Origin: a virus
IMG/VR virus record: IMGVR_UViG_3300034073_003631
Span: 1-64,000 of that record
Reading direction: 5' to 3' (one strand)
DNA length: 64,000 nucleotides
The notes beneath the pieces were generated by a model. The model made no database searches and was not told the origin of the DNA. It saw only the letters and a program-made list of their open reading frames with translations. This document shows, piece by piece, positions 34,588-43,094 of the stretch; position 1 is the stretch's first letter, and each line of letters opens with the position of its first letter. A program made the translations under genes and the position numbers.

Positions 34588-35295
34588 TTAAGTCCAGTAA
34601 TCATATGATTTTTTAAAAAACTCCGGATTATTTCTATTAAAGAAAGATTTGAGTAACATCTTACCCATATAATAAATACCCTTTGATTCAAATCTTCTAT
34701 TTAAGGTGTAAACATTGTAATTGCTAACCTTAAATTTCCTTGGCTCAATCTTTTTGCTCAATTCATAATCTTCTGCAAACACACACTCATTATTGAAACC
34801 CCCCAACTCACGCAATTTTAATGTTCTAAACAACATAAAACCGCCAAGACAGAATGGAGATATTTTTGAAACCATTTTTCTTAAAAAATCCAACATAATA
34901 TATGCAAAATCATATTTACCATTTATGGTCTTGAATTTTACAGTCTGCAAATCTAAATAATAATCAAGAGAAATCCTCATACAGTTTGTTAATAAATTCT
35001 TATCAGTTAAAAAAACATCAGCATCCAAAAATAACGTATATATTGTTTTTGAATGCTTAAACCCAATATTCCTTGCTTTTGCTGGTAAGCCACCACCTAA
35101 TATTTCAATATCCAAGTTTTTAAATTCATTTAATTTTATCAATGGTTTAGTTAGCCTATCATTTGATGAATCACAAATATAAACTTTTGTTCCTTTGATG
35201 TTATTCTGTCTATCTAAATAATTCAAACAATCTATAATGACATTTTTTTCATTTTTGCATGGAATGACAACTGTTAAATATTCATTAAGTTTCAT
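34588..35295 (-). CDS. Family 2 glycosyltransferase
   Basis: 235 residues. The GT-A fold is evident: TVVIPCKNEKNVI at the start, GGGLPAKARNIGF, LFLDADVF (the DxD metal site) near residue 92, and GGFMLFR and FAEDYELSKKI for the acceptor side and catalytic Asp. It transfers a sugar from a nucleotide donor. A role in decorating phage DNA, virion proteins or host surface glycans is possible. It precedes the two large leader genes and has a late-type motif upstream. Confidence 0.85.
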   Translation of the reverse strand: MKLNEYLTVVIPCKNEKNVIIDCLNYLDRQNNIKGTKVYICDSSNDRLTKPLIKLNEFKNLDIEILGGGLPAKARNIGFKHSKTIYTLFLDADVFLTDKNLLTNCMRISLDYYLDLQTVKFKTINGKYDFAYIMLDFLRKMVSKISPFCLGGFMLFRTLKLRELGGFNNECVFAEDYELSKKIEPRKFKVSNYNVYTLNRRFESKGIYYMGKMLLKSFFNRNNPEFFKKSYDYWT

Positions 35296-35307
35296 TTTGT
35301 TTTATTT

Positions 35308-35316
35308 TATAAATAT
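35308..35316 (-). promoter_or_regulatory. Late-promoter-like ATATTTATA motif
   Basis: The motif ends 12 bp before the glycosyltransferase start. Confidence 0.5.
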
Positions 35317-35377
35317 CCAAAAATGATATAATTAAACAATTAATAACAAATATATTGATATATTCCAAAAAAAATCA

Positions 35378-35386
35378 ATATTTATA
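35378..35386 (+). promoter_or_regulatory. Late-promoter-like ATATTTATA motif
   Basis: The motif ends 15 bp before the 35402 start; it is divergent from the motif at 35308. Confidence 0.5.
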
Positions 35387-35401
35387 AATAAACCTAATAT
35401 T

Positions 35402-36139
35402 ATGAATAAATTAATTTTCTTACTACTAATGCCTATTATTGGCCTTTCTCAAAACATTGAGAACAAACAAATGACACTAAATAAAGAAAGTGAAGAAAAA
35501 CAGAAATTAAGAACAGAAAAATATGCCCCAAAAACTAATACTGTAATTGTTAGAGATATTGAACCAATATTTGACCAAGGTTATGGATTATTTAATCCTA
35601 GGGTTATGTATTATCGTAATATGCGTTACGGTAATCCATATTACTATAATCCTACAACATTAGCCCCAAGACAATTTAGAGGAACAATTGGGTTAAGCAA
35701 AAGTGTTAGATTAATTGGTTTATTTTTTACATTAGGGGAAGATAAATTCTTGGTTGGAGATTTGATGTTTAGACCAAACATAGATAATAGTGAATTTTAT
35801 TCCAATATAAACATCCAGAATGCTATCCAGTGGAATGATGAACGTTTAAAGGATATAGAGAAGGGTTATAGGATTTATGTTGGTTATGGTCAACGTATAG
35901 GTCTTGTATCCCCATTTGTTTCAGTAGGGATTGGAAGCAGGGTTGTGAATTATCAGTTTATTGATGATTTGGTTATTTTGAATGGAAGTAAATCATATTC
36001 ATTTCCAAAATTTGGAAGGAGTTTTGTTGGAATTAAAATTGGAGGATTATTTGACTTTAAAAAATTTGTTTTTAAGTTTGATTTAGATCCAATAAACCCT
36101 GATTTCTCAATTGGGGCTGGATTTAGAATATCCAAATAA
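35402..36139 (+). CDS. Secreted or outer-membrane-type protein
   Basis: 245 residues. The signal peptide is MNKLIFLLLMPIIGLSQ with cleavage likely near the Gln. The mature part has a Tyr/Asn-rich segment (NMRYGNPYYYNPTTL) and then alternating beta strands with Gly turns (IGLSKSVRLIGLFFTL, IGLVSPFVSVGIGSRV, SIGAGFRISK). This looks like a small beta-barrel envelope protein. A phage could use it for superinfection exclusion or to alter the host surface; that is inference. It is translationally coupled (TAATG) to a membrane protein. Confidence 0.6.
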   Translation: MNKLIFLLLMPIIGLSQNIENKQMTLNKESEEKQKLRTEKYAPKTNTVIVRDIEPIFDQGYGLFNPRVMYYRNMRYGNPYYYNPTTLAPRQFRGTIGLSKSVRLIGLFFTLGEDKFLVGDLMFRPNIDNSEFYSNINIQNAIQWNDERLKDIEKGYRIYVGYGQRIGLVSPFVSVGIGSRVVNYQFIDDLVILNGSKSYSFPKFGRSFVGIKIGGLFDFKKFVFKFDLDPINPDFSIGAGFRISK

Positions 36140-36414
36140 TGATTATTGATTATATTTTAATTTTTATATTCCAGATTGTTTTTAACATATTTAAGACATT
36201 TGAGATAAAATACACATATGAAGATAAATTAAAAGAGTTATTAGTTAATTCTATTTGGATTAATTTAACTTCTTTATGTGTTGCTTATTATTCATTAGAT
36301 AACCTATTTAACCATAATTACTTTGTAATCCCTGTTTATATTGCAGGTAGCATTATTGGAAAATGGTTGAGTATGAGGGGCTTTGGTATGTTAATAAAAA
36401 AAAGGGAACCATAA
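36139..36414 (+). CDS. Small integral membrane protein
   Basis: 91 residues with hydrophobic helices near 3-20 (YILIFIFQIVFNIF), 38-55 (SIWINLTSLCVAYY) and 66-80 (FVIPVYIAGSIIG). The start overlaps the stop of the secreted-protein gene, so both are made together. A function in the envelope alongside that protein is likely; no family recognised. Confidence 0.55.
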   Translation: MIIDYILIFIFQIVFNIFKTFEIKYTYEDKLKELLVNSIWINLTSLCVAYYSLDNLFNHNYFVIPVYIAGSIIGKWLSMRGFGMLIKKREP

Positions 36415-36430
36415 TGTATGATTCCCTTTT
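36402..36430. terminator. Bidirectional terminator
   Basis: AAAGGGAA and TTCCCTTT pair, with an inner ATA/TAT, between convergent genes and with a T run on the plus strand. It overlaps the membrane-protein stop codon region. Confidence 0.7.
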
Positions 36431-36449
36431 TTATATATTTTAATTTTAC

Positions 36450-37199
36450 TTAAAATACATCTGCATCTTTTCTATCCTTGAATTGGTTTGATTCATAGTG
36501 AAATTGGTATGGTGATAATGGGTCATTTTGGTTGAATATCACATAGTATGAAGAACCTGGATGTTTTTCCAAGTAGTTCTTAAAGTGTGAGTATCCTGCA
36601 ATTGTACATATATGTATTGAAGCACCTTCTTTACATTTACCCAAGATAGTTCTATACACCTCCCAAGTTTGCTTGTCCATATTGGATACTTTGAATATTT
36701 GATACCCAGCAACTAAACCAATTAATTTAATGCCAACATCTTGTAATTTCAAGATATCTGATTTTGATACCAAAACTGAATCTGAATCCATTTCTTCCTC
36801 ATCACCTTCAACAGAACCAACTTCTTGAAACTGAATGGCAGCATCAATAAATGCTCTAACATCTGAAGATGATTTTATTTGGTTGATATCTAGGATAGGG
36901 AACATTGCTTTTCCTCTTGGAGTTTTCTTTGCTTTTTCAAATGCATCAATATACCCTTCAAATTTGTAGATATCCTCATCCTTAATTTTCTTTTCAGCAA
37001 CTCTTGCTGCCAACCATTTCACATAAGCACCTTTGCCTTTGGAAACTTCAACAATCTCATCAAATACTTCTCCTGATAATTTACCAGAATCAACAAATAT
37101 CTTTCTATAGTTTGAAATTGTTGCTTCATTTTGCTCTCTAATAACCCTCTTGATGATTATAGATAAGTCATGTTCTGTTAGTCTTATAGTCTTTGCCAT
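36450..37199 (-). CDS. Leader-bearing protein with C-terminal WCT/YQF-like domain
   Basis: 249 residues. The leader MAKTIRLTEHDLSIIIKRVIRE before Q23 is one of four in which the cleavage position is exactly residue 22. The C-terminal 80 residues (VYRTILGKCKEGASIHICTIAGY, SSYYVIFNQNDPL, YQFHYESNQFKDRKDADVF) share the domain of the 31087-33012 protein. The middle is helical. It may represent a minimal packaged version of that domain. Function unknown. Confidence 0.65.
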   Translation of the reverse strand: MAKTIRLTEHDLSIIIKRVIREQNEATISNYRKIFVDSGKLSGEVFDEIVEVSKGKGAYVKWLAARVAEKKIKDEDIYKFEGYIDAFEKAKKTPRGKAMFPILDINQIKSSSDVRAFIDAAIQFQEVGSVEGDEEEMDSDSVLVSKSDILKLQDVGIKLIGLVAGYQIFKVSNMDKQTWEVYRTILGKCKEGASIHICTIAGYSHFKNYLEKHPGSSYYVIFNQNDPLSPYQFHYESNQFKDRKDADVF

Positions 37200-37218
37200 A
37201 TTTTTTTTAGTTTTTATT

Positions 37219-37227
37219 TATAAATAT
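37219..37227 (-). promoter_or_regulatory. Late-promoter-like ATATTTATA motif
   Basis: The motif ends 19 bp before the 37199 start. Confidence 0.5.
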
Positions 37228-37270
37228 CAAAGATATTAAAAAAAAAATAGTAATCAAAATAATTTTAGGA

Positions 37271-37279
37271 ATATTTATA
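37271..37279 (+). promoter_or_regulatory. Late-promoter-like ATATTTATA motif
   Basis: The motif ends 15 bp before the amidase start. Confidence 0.55.
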
Positions 37280-37294
37280 ATAAACTTTTATAAA

Positions 37295-37828
37295 ATGATA
37301 ATTAATGAAAAATTTATTACTGAAAGACCTAATAAAAAATTAAAGAAATTAAAAGGAATTATAGTCCATTGGACAGCAAATACACGATCTGGGGCAGGGG
37401 CTGCCTCTCATTTGAATTATTTTAAAAATAATTGGAAAATAGGTTGTACTCATTATGTTGTTGATGATAAAGAAATTATTTACTTAATTCCAGATGATGA
37501 AGTTGCCTACCATGTTGGTGATAGGGAAAGAAAAAGCAATCTACCCATTAGAAAAGCATTAGTACCCCAAGGTGGAAGTCCAAATGATTATTTCATTGGG
37601 ATTGAAATGTGTGTAAATATAGACAATAATTGGGGAAAAACCATCAATAATGTAAAAGAATTATTACACCATTTATTTGAGAAATATAATTTAACAGTTG
37701 ATGATGTTCATCGCCATTTTGATATATCTGGAAAAGATTGCCCTTTTATGTATCAACCACAACTTGTGAATGAAAGGTATTTTGATTGGGGCTGGATTAC
37801 CTTTAAAGAATTTATAAAAGCAAAATAG
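37295..37828 (+). CDS. N-acetylmuramoyl-L-alanine amidase (amidase_2 type)
   Basis: 177 residues. IIVHWTANT (zinc His25), the WKIGCTHYVVDD beta segment, AYHVGDR and VDDVHRHFDISGKDCP (second His, Lys and Cys positions) are those of T7 lysozyme-like zinc amidases, which cut between MurNAc and L-Ala. The first ten residues, MIINEKFITE, also fit the leader rule (I-T-E before R), so it might be virion-carried and not, or not only, a lysis enzyme. Late-type motif upstream; transcribed alone on the plus strand. Confidence 0.88.
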   Translation: MIINEKFITERPNKKLKKLKGIIVHWTANTRSGAGAASHLNYFKNNWKIGCTHYVVDDKEIIYLIPDDEVAYHVGDRERKSNLPIRKALVPQGGSPNDYFIGIEMCVNIDNNWGKTINNVKELLHHLFEKYNLTVDDVHRHFDISGKDCPFMYQPQLVNERYFDWGWITFKEFIKAK

Positions 37829-37842
37829 CCCCAACCAAATTA

Positions 37843-38892
37843 TTATTTAAATAAACTATCAAATTTTGGATAACCCCAACCATACCAATCATCACGACCA
37901 GGCTTACCTCCATCTGTAAGATTTTTTGTTAGATATTCTTTTAAGTCATTTTGGGTTTTAATTTCTGGGTTATATTTTAGCAATAGACCAACTGCAGCTG
38001 TGCCATGTGGTGTTGCCATAGATGTTCCATCCCAACTTACATAAGAACCATTATCTTTAAAACAAGACCAAATCTGGACTCCTGGTGCAATACCTACCAA
38101 ATTACTACCATATTGAGAAAAGGATGCTTTATTACCTCTAACATCATGAGCACCCCAAGAGATGACATTTGGTAATGCACCTGGGAATGACAATATTCCA
38201 GTTCCATTATTACCGGCAGCAGCATTAACAAATGCACCATTATTCACAGCATCATTTATTGCACTTGTTATTGTCTTATTTTCAGTGGGTGCACCCCATG
38301 AGAAATTAAACACCAATAAATAATCTTTAAAGTTATCTTTCCATACATTCATTGCATGATTAATTGAATTAACCAAACTTTCTGTGGATCCGCCTCCATT
38401 ACCACCCAAACCTTTTTGAGCCATAATTAAATCCCCATGATTAACACCATTCACATAACCAACGCCTAATTTATATTGGGGGTGCTTACCTAATATAATA
38501 CCAGCAACGTGATGACCATGTCCATGTCCATCATTTTGGTTAGAATCAGTTGTAAAGTCTTTGCAATATTTCTTATCCACAAATTGGTTGTCTGACGTTA
38601 ATGCCGTATGAGTTGGATATGCCATTGTATCAATAACACAATAAAGAATCTTACGTTTAAACTTCTCCCCTAATTTTAATTTATTATCAAGAAATTGACT
38701 TTGTAAAAAAACCCATCCCCAACTTGGTTGATTATTTAAGGATGATTCTGTTGATAAAGCCTGTATTTGGGTTGGGGGCAAATCAAGAATAACATCATTA
38801 CCTTCTTCCAATGCTTTGAAATGTTTTGCAATTAAATCAAAATTAATTTTCTTTGCAAGAGCAACGTCTTTTGATGAAAAATTTAAATTCAT
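37843..38892 (-). CDS. Subtilisin-like serine protease (S8)
   Basis: 349 residues. Catalytic triad Asp88 (YCVIDTMAYP), His125 (GHGHGHHVAGI) and Ser291 (GTSMATPH), with oxyanion Asn228 (AAAGNNG). All are intact. There is an N-terminal pro-like region of about 80 residues but no signal peptide, so the enzyme stays in the cytoplasm or is packaged. Possible jobs are maturation of virion proteins or attack on host proteins. It converges on the amidase gene with no terminator visible between them. Confidence 0.92.
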   Translation of the reverse strand: MNLNFSSKDVALAKKINFDLIAKHFKALEEGNDVILDLPPTQIQALSTESSLNNQPSWGWVFLQSQFLDNKLKLGEKFKRKILYCVIDTMAYPTHTALTSDNQFVDKKYCKDFTTDSNQNDGHGHGHHVAGIILGKHPQYKLGVGYVNGVNHGDLIMAQKGLGGNGGGSTESLVNSINHAMNVWKDNFKDYLLVFNFSWGAPTENKTITSAINDAVNNGAFVNAAAGNNGTGILSFPGALPNVISWGAHDVRGNKASFSQYGSNLVGIAPGVQIWSCFKDNGSYVSWDGTSMATPHGTAAVGLLLKYNPEIKTQNDLKEYLTKNLTDGGKPGRDDWYGWGYPKFDSLFK

Positions 38893-38977
38893 ATAATTAT
38901 ATTTTTAGATAAATAGTATTTTTATTTATTTTTTTTGAATAAATATATATTTATTGTATATAAATACAAATAACAAT

Positions 38978-39475
38978 ATGAGCATAAAGTTTAATATCAC
39001 AAATGAAGATAAGATTAGAATTAAAAATCTTTATCTTAATGAGAAATCAAAAGAAGAAAACAAGCGTTTTTGTCATAAGAAAAATATCAAATCATTAGAA
39101 GAAATTGTTGGTGAGGATGACCAAGATGATTATATTGAAGGTATTAAAATTAGAAAGTCTGGAATTAATTCATTGACTGATATGATTGAAACATTGAAAA
39201 CAATGAGAACTAGACCTAACTTAACAGATAAAGGTGAAGACTTATGTTATAAAGTTTCAAATACAATTAACCAGTTTAAACCATATAATTACTTTGATGA
39301 AACAAGTAATCAATGTGTTTCTGCTATGGAAAAAATAATTGAATTATACAAGGAAAATAAACATGGTGAGGAATTAGTTAAAGATTTAGAAAAAATATAT
39401 AGTGATGAAAGTGTCTCACCAAGAGGTAGAGAATATATTAAGCACTGTCTAGGTGTTATCAAAGGTAAGAACTAA
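38978..39475 (+). CDS. Leader-bearing helical protein
   Basis: 165 residues from the ATG at 38978 (an in-frame ATG at 38954 lies in the A/T-rich leader). The leader MSIKFNITNEDKIRIKNLYLNE precedes K23, the cut position shared with three other leaders. The remainder is helical, Lys/Glu-rich and has three Cys (RFCHKKN, DLCYKVSN, QCVSAME) plus a late CLGVIKG. Function unknown. It ends inside a terminator shared with the opposing gene. Confidence 0.58.
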   Translation: MSIKFNITNEDKIRIKNLYLNEKSKEENKRFCHKKNIKSLEEIVGEDDQDDYIEGIKIRKSGINSLTDMIETLKTMRTRPNLTDKGEDLCYKVSNTINQFKPYNYFDETSNQCVSAMEKIIELYKENKHGEELVKDLEKIYSDESVSPRGREYIKHCLGVIKGKN

Positions 39476-39490
39476 GTTCTTACCTTTTTT
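39461..39490. terminator. Shared terminator with both stop codons in its loop
   Basis: AAAGGTAAGAAC pairs perfectly with GTTCTTACCTTT around a 3-nt loop TAA. The plus gene's TAA (39473-39475) and the minus gene's TAG (39474-39472) both sit at the loop, so the convergent genes overlap by 4 bp inside one hairpin. Confidence 0.85.
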
Positions 39491-39666
39491 GTTTTGCTAA
39501 CTTCTTTATTTAAGGCATCCTCATAAGCCTTTTTGTATTTTGTAACAACTTCTATTGGTCCTCTAGTTGTTATTGCCTCATCATAATACCAGGTTGTTGT
39601 TGAATTCTCATCAACAAATACTCTTGTGTATTTCTTTGCTGTGTTGGTTGGGGTTTCTTTTTTCAT
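39472..39666 (-). CDS. Small hypothetical protein
   Basis: 64 residues, basic at both ends (MKKETPTNTAKKYTRVF and KEVSKTKKVRT), with a central TTTWYYDEAITTRGPIEVV segment. Not recognised. It follows the coiled-coil membrane gene on the same strand and ends in the shared hairpin. Confidence 0.5.
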   Translation of the reverse strand: MKKETPTNTAKKYTRVFVDENSTTTWYYDEAITTRGPIEVVTKYKKAYEDALNKEVSKTKKVRT

Positions 39667-39696
39667 CTTTTTTTTTGTAAAGATAATGAAAAATAA

Positions 39697-39993
39697 TTAA
39701 TGCTGGTTAGATTTTAATGTTTTATTTTCTTCTTCTAAAAACTGTACTTTAACAGTTAAAGCTGAAACTTGCTCAACTAATTTAAGGATTGTATCTCTCA
39801 TTTGATCCTTTTCTTCTGAACTTTTTAATAATAGAACTTCTAATTTTGCAATTCTATCTCTACAATCTTCACGGATAAAATTATCCTCATTCCTTTTACG
39901 TTCTTCTCTTTTTTCATAAAACCTCCAAGCACTTGCTGAACCTAAAACTGTTATTGCTGTAATTAAAACAGTTGCTATTGTATTTTCATCCAT
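39697..39993 (-). CDS. Membrane-anchored coiled-coil protein, spanin-like candidate
   Basis: 98 residues. One N-terminal transmembrane helix (IATVLITAITVLGSASAWRFY) is followed by a charged region and a heptad coiled coil (RIAKLEVLLLKSSEEKDQMRDTILKLVEQV, continuing to FLEEENKTL). This is the architecture of i-spanins and of small phage lysis-associated proteins. A holin-accessory role is also possible. A late-type motif lies upstream. Confidence 0.55.
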   Translation of the reverse strand: MDENTIATVLITAITVLGSASAWRFYEKREERKRNEDNFIREDCRDRIAKLEVLLLKSSEEKDQMRDTILKLVEQVSALTVKVQFLEEENKTLKSNQH

Positions 39994-40008
39994 TTATTTT
40001 TCTTTTAT

Positions 40009-40017
40009 TATAAATAT
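40009..40017 (-). promoter_or_regulatory. Late-promoter-like ATATTTATA motif
   Basis: The motif ends 15 bp before the 39993 start. Confidence 0.5.
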
Positions 40018-40035
40018 GCTAAATAGTGTAAATAG

Positions 40036-40068
40036 GAAAAGTTTGGGACACAAAATCCCAAACTTTTC
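40036..40068. terminator. Terminator hairpin
   Basis: A 13-bp perfect stem, GAAAAGTTTGGGA with TCCCAAACTTTTC, around a 7-nt loop. It ends the 40753-40088 transcript on the minus strand. Confidence 0.8.
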
Positions 40069-40087
40069 AATAAAAAGCATTTACATC

Positions 40088-40753
40088 TTAAATAAAGATA
40101 ATTTCCTTTGATTCTATATTATATTCTATATTAATTGGATTGTTTGCTAACTTATAATTCTCCCCCAAGACAGCAGCATTGAAATACTGAACACCATCGG
40201 CATATTTCTCACCATAACCAGAATGGATATGACCAAAGCAATGTATTTTTGGTTTAACGACCTCAACACGTTTTGTTAATTCCTCACAACCAACATTGGC
40301 CCCAATAGGCAACACATCTAGTATGTATTTTGGTGGACCATGTGTAATAAGGACATCCAGATTATTAGGTATTTTATCCCAGTAGTATTTTAAGTCCTTG
40401 CTTGTGTGCAAATTAAAAGCCCAGTTAAAAAATGCTGGTTGCCAAGGGGATCCATATACATTCAAACCATCTATATTCACAAAATGGTCAAATAAATAAA
40501 CAACACCTTTGTCTTTATATTTTTGTTCAATATCAAAGGCTTTCTCAAACCAGAAATCATGATTACCAGCAATGAATATTTTGTGAGTGTAATTCAAATC
40601 TTGAAACCAATCTAAAAAATCAGTTATTTCATGCTCATAACCCCGACCTGAAATATCTCCACTATGAATAATAACATCGCCACCAGGCAATAAGTTATTA
40701 TCCGTTAATTCTTTGTGTTTGTTATGTGTGTCTGAAATAAATGTTATTTTCAT
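40088..40753 (-). CDS. Metallophosphoesterase
   Basis: 221 residues from the ATG at 40753; the open frame begins with a GTG at 40774 inside the upstream gene. FISDTHNKH, IIHSGDISGRG, AGNHDFW, THGPPKY and CFGHIHSGYG give all metal-ligand blocks of calcineurin-type phosphoesterases. The order and spacing resemble UPF0046/MPPED-type enzymes (cyclic-nucleotide or phosphodiester hydrolases); substrate is not known. This is the second such enzyme in the window, not closely similar to that at 29657. Confidence 0.85.
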   Translation of the reverse strand: MKITFISDTHNKHKELTDNNLLPGGDVIIHSGDISGRGYEHEITDFLDWFQDLNYTHKIFIAGNHDFWFEKAFDIEQKYKDKGVVYLFDHFVNIDGLNVYGSPWQPAFFNWAFNLHTSKDLKYYWDKIPNNLDVLITHGPPKYILDVLPIGANVGCEELTKRVEVVKPKIHCFGHIHSGYGEKYADGVQYFNAAVLGENYKLANNPINIEYNIESKEIIFI

Positions 40754-40764
40754 TGTTTTTGTTT

Positions 40765-41115
40765 TTATGTCCACCAGGCTTTTACGCCATATTTTGCAAT
40801 TTCTTTGTTCCCTTTAAATATCTCACATAATTCATTCCATTCTTTTTCTTCTAAAGCCACTGCTTCTTTAACATCATTAGGGGTTTTTAAGTTTAAAAAA
40901 TAATCATCATTTAGCTGATTTTCTAATAATTGAATAAATCTTTTTAATTCTTGGATATTTTCTGAAGATGCCTCATTCTCAATATAAGACTTTAACATAA
41001 GTTCAGTTGATGCTTTCATATTTGCCAACATAAAAGTATAATCCCAGTGTGCATAATTCCAAAATATGGGAATAAATTTAAAAAGTTTAATAAAAAATTC
41101 AAAAAGTTTGTTCAT
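40765..41115 (-). CDS. Hypothetical helical protein
   Basis: 116 residues. The N-terminal part is hydrophobic and aromatic (LFEFFIKLFKFIPIFWNYAHW) and the rest is helical and acidic (ENIQELKRFIQLLENQLNDD). It ends 11 bp before the phosphoesterase start, so it is co-transcribed with it. The start lies near 170 bp of non-coding sequence carrying a terminator. Function unknown. Confidence 0.5.
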   Translation of the reverse strand: MNKLFEFFIKLFKFIPIFWNYAHWDYTFMLANMKASTELMLKSYIENEASSENIQELKRFIQLLENQLNDDYFLNLKTPNDVKEAVALEEKEWNELCEIFKGNKEIAKYGVKAWWT

Positions 41116-41163
41116 AGTGTTAATTGATTAGTTAGTTGATAGTACAAATATAGTCAAAAAAAT

Positions 41164-41190
41164 AGACCCAACAAGTTTTTTGTTAGGTCT
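41164..41190. terminator. Probable terminator in the 41.12-41.28 kb gap
   Basis: AGACCCAAC can pair with GTTAGGTCT (one mismatch) around a T-rich loop. Nothing else clear is seen in this gap. Confidence 0.5.
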
Positions 41191-41284
41191 CTTTGAAAGA
41201 AATCGGATATATAAAAAATTCCAAAGAAGAGGAATGATTTTTAAAAATAATCAATAAATATCATTACTTAAATAAAAATCCAAA

Positions 41285-43090
41285 CTATCTATCTTTTTTT
41301 ATGAATATTTTTTTATAAAACTCTCCATTTCTTGTTAAGAAATACAACCCAGTTTCAAATATACTTTCCCCCTCATTTAAATTAAATGGTCCAATTCCTT
41401 CTAAGACCTTTTGACCCAGAAAATTAAATAAAGCCCATCTATCAGATGGTAATATGCTAACATAAACATTGTTATCCCTATTAGTATTATGGATAACTCT
41501 ATCAGTATATTTTTTATCTTCAATATTTGGACAAATTGTTATTGTGTCATTGATAATATAAACATTATTTACTTGAAATAAAGTATCAAAACCATTTAAT
41601 ATTCTAAAATTAATCTTATTAAGATAAGGTGATTTTGCATTATGCTTCAATGTTAGAGTAAAACAAGAATCTGTTTTTAAACATATAATTGTATCAGTTG
41701 ATAACTTTTTTACATTCTTATTATATTCAACAACTGTAACACCATCTTGTTTTATACTATAATAAAAATCTTCAAAGAACTTATTCTTATCAATTTCTAT
41801 TTTTATTTTTGAATATGTTGAATCATTTGCATTACAATCTCTAGGTGCATCAACAAGTGGCAAACAAATGGCTTCTGAAATGTTTCTTCTTATTTTATTC
41901 CCAGGTTGTTCCCCAAACCCCCACTTATAGTTTATACCCACCTTTGGATTCAAATGACAATATGACATAATAGTTCCCTTTGTATCAGGAGTAACTTCTA
42001 ACTCTGGACATTTTACTGGTCCAGACTGTTCAACAAACCAACAACCATCTAAAGCAGTTCCATTACCATTCCACCAACAAGCATGAGTGTGGGGTGAACC
42101 AAGTAAATGACCAATTTCATGGGTCATTACTGTTGTATTCCAAGAATAGTTTGGAAATACACCTGTTTCCATATCCAAGCCAGAATAACTTGTTCTCCAT
42201 TTTGCAATATCACAAAGAGAATGAAGAAAAGCAACACCTAATCCACTTCTTAAAGAAACTAATTGTCCAAATGTTTCAGGTAATTGATCCTCAGATTTAA
42301 ATTGGTTGGCAAAGGAATATAACATATTAACTCCATCATAATTATAACCACTTGGCCTATCCCATAATTTAAACCTTGCAATTTTAATGTTAACCCCCTC
42401 TTTTAAATAAATTAAATGAGTTTGTGCAAATATGTTTTCAATAAATTTAATAACTTCTTTTCCTGACCCAAGTTTTTCAATCATATCATAATCTGCCTCA
42501 AAATACATTGTTATGACTTTGATTTTATTTGATTTTTCTTGTACATACTCAAACATTGGGGTTTCCTTAAAAAACTCTTCCTCATTTGGTAAAACACATT
42601 TAAATTCTTTTGTTTGTTTCACATCTAATTCATGCCAAACACCATGAAACCCCTTCTCTACTGGACCAAAAATCCAACCTTCACCATCACCCATAATATA
42701 GGTCTGAAAGCTATTATCATTGATTACAATAGATGCAAATCCGCTATCATTACCTTGAACCTTTCCAGAATAAATAAGCGATTGTGGTTCATATATAGTA
42801 TTACATTCAGAATATATTTTGGGGTTATCCACATATATTTCCATTTTGGTTAAGTTAAGGATTTTAACACCCTCTGGTGTTGGCAATTGTATTGTTAGAG
42901 AATCCAAATCATTATTTATGATTTCCCTAATAATATTTTTGTTCAATATGAGGGGGGTTGCATAATTGTGTGATGTTGTTCTCAACTCCTTTGAATTTGT
43001 TTCAAAGAAAATGGATATAGGTTTATTATTCTGTGAGAATAATGAGAATGTTAATATTGAATAAATCAATATTAATTTTAATTTTTTCAT
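41285..43090 (-). CDS. Secreted M12B-type zinc metalloprotease with T9SS-like C-terminal domain
   Basis: 601 residues. The signal peptide is MKKLKLILIYSILTFSLFSQ. The reprolysin-like catalytic domain has HEIGHLLGSPH (324-334, zinc site) and the Met-turn in GTIMSYCH. The last ~80 residues (SDRWALFNFLGQKVLEG, then GLYFLTRNGEFYKKIFIKK) match the type A sorting domain that Bacteroidota use for type IX secretion. A phage gene with both signals should deliver the protease to the cell surface or medium. It may be host-derived. No leader of the packaging type and no late motif. Confidence 0.85.
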   Translation of the reverse strand: MKKLKLILIYSILTFSLFSQNNKPISIFFETNSKELRTTSHNYATPLILNKNIIREIINNDLDSLTIQLPTPEGVKILNLTKMEIYVDNPKIYSECNTIYEPQSLIYSGKVQGNDSGFASIVINDNSFQTYIMGDGEGWIFGPVEKGFHGVWHELDVKQTKEFKCVLPNEEEFFKETPMFEYVQEKSNKIKVITMYFEADYDMIEKLGSGKEVIKFIENIFAQTHLIYLKEGVNIKIARFKLWDRPSGYNYDGVNMLYSFANQFKSEDQLPETFGQLVSLRSGLGVAFLHSLCDIAKWRTSYSGLDMETGVFPNYSWNTTVMTHEIGHLLGSPHTHACWWNGNGTALDGCWFVEQSGPVKCPELEVTPDTKGTIMSYCHLNPKVGINYKWGFGEQPGNKIRRNISEAICLPLVDAPRDCNANDSTYSKIKIEIDKNKFFEDFYYSIKQDGVTVVEYNKNVKKLSTDTIICLKTDSCFTLTLKHNAKSPYLNKINFRILNGFDTLFQVNNVYIINDTITICPNIEDKKYTDRVIHNTNRDNNVYVSILPSDRWALFNFLGQKVLEGIGPFNLNEGESIFETGLYFLTRNGEFYKKIFIKKDR

Positions 43091-43094
43091 TTTT

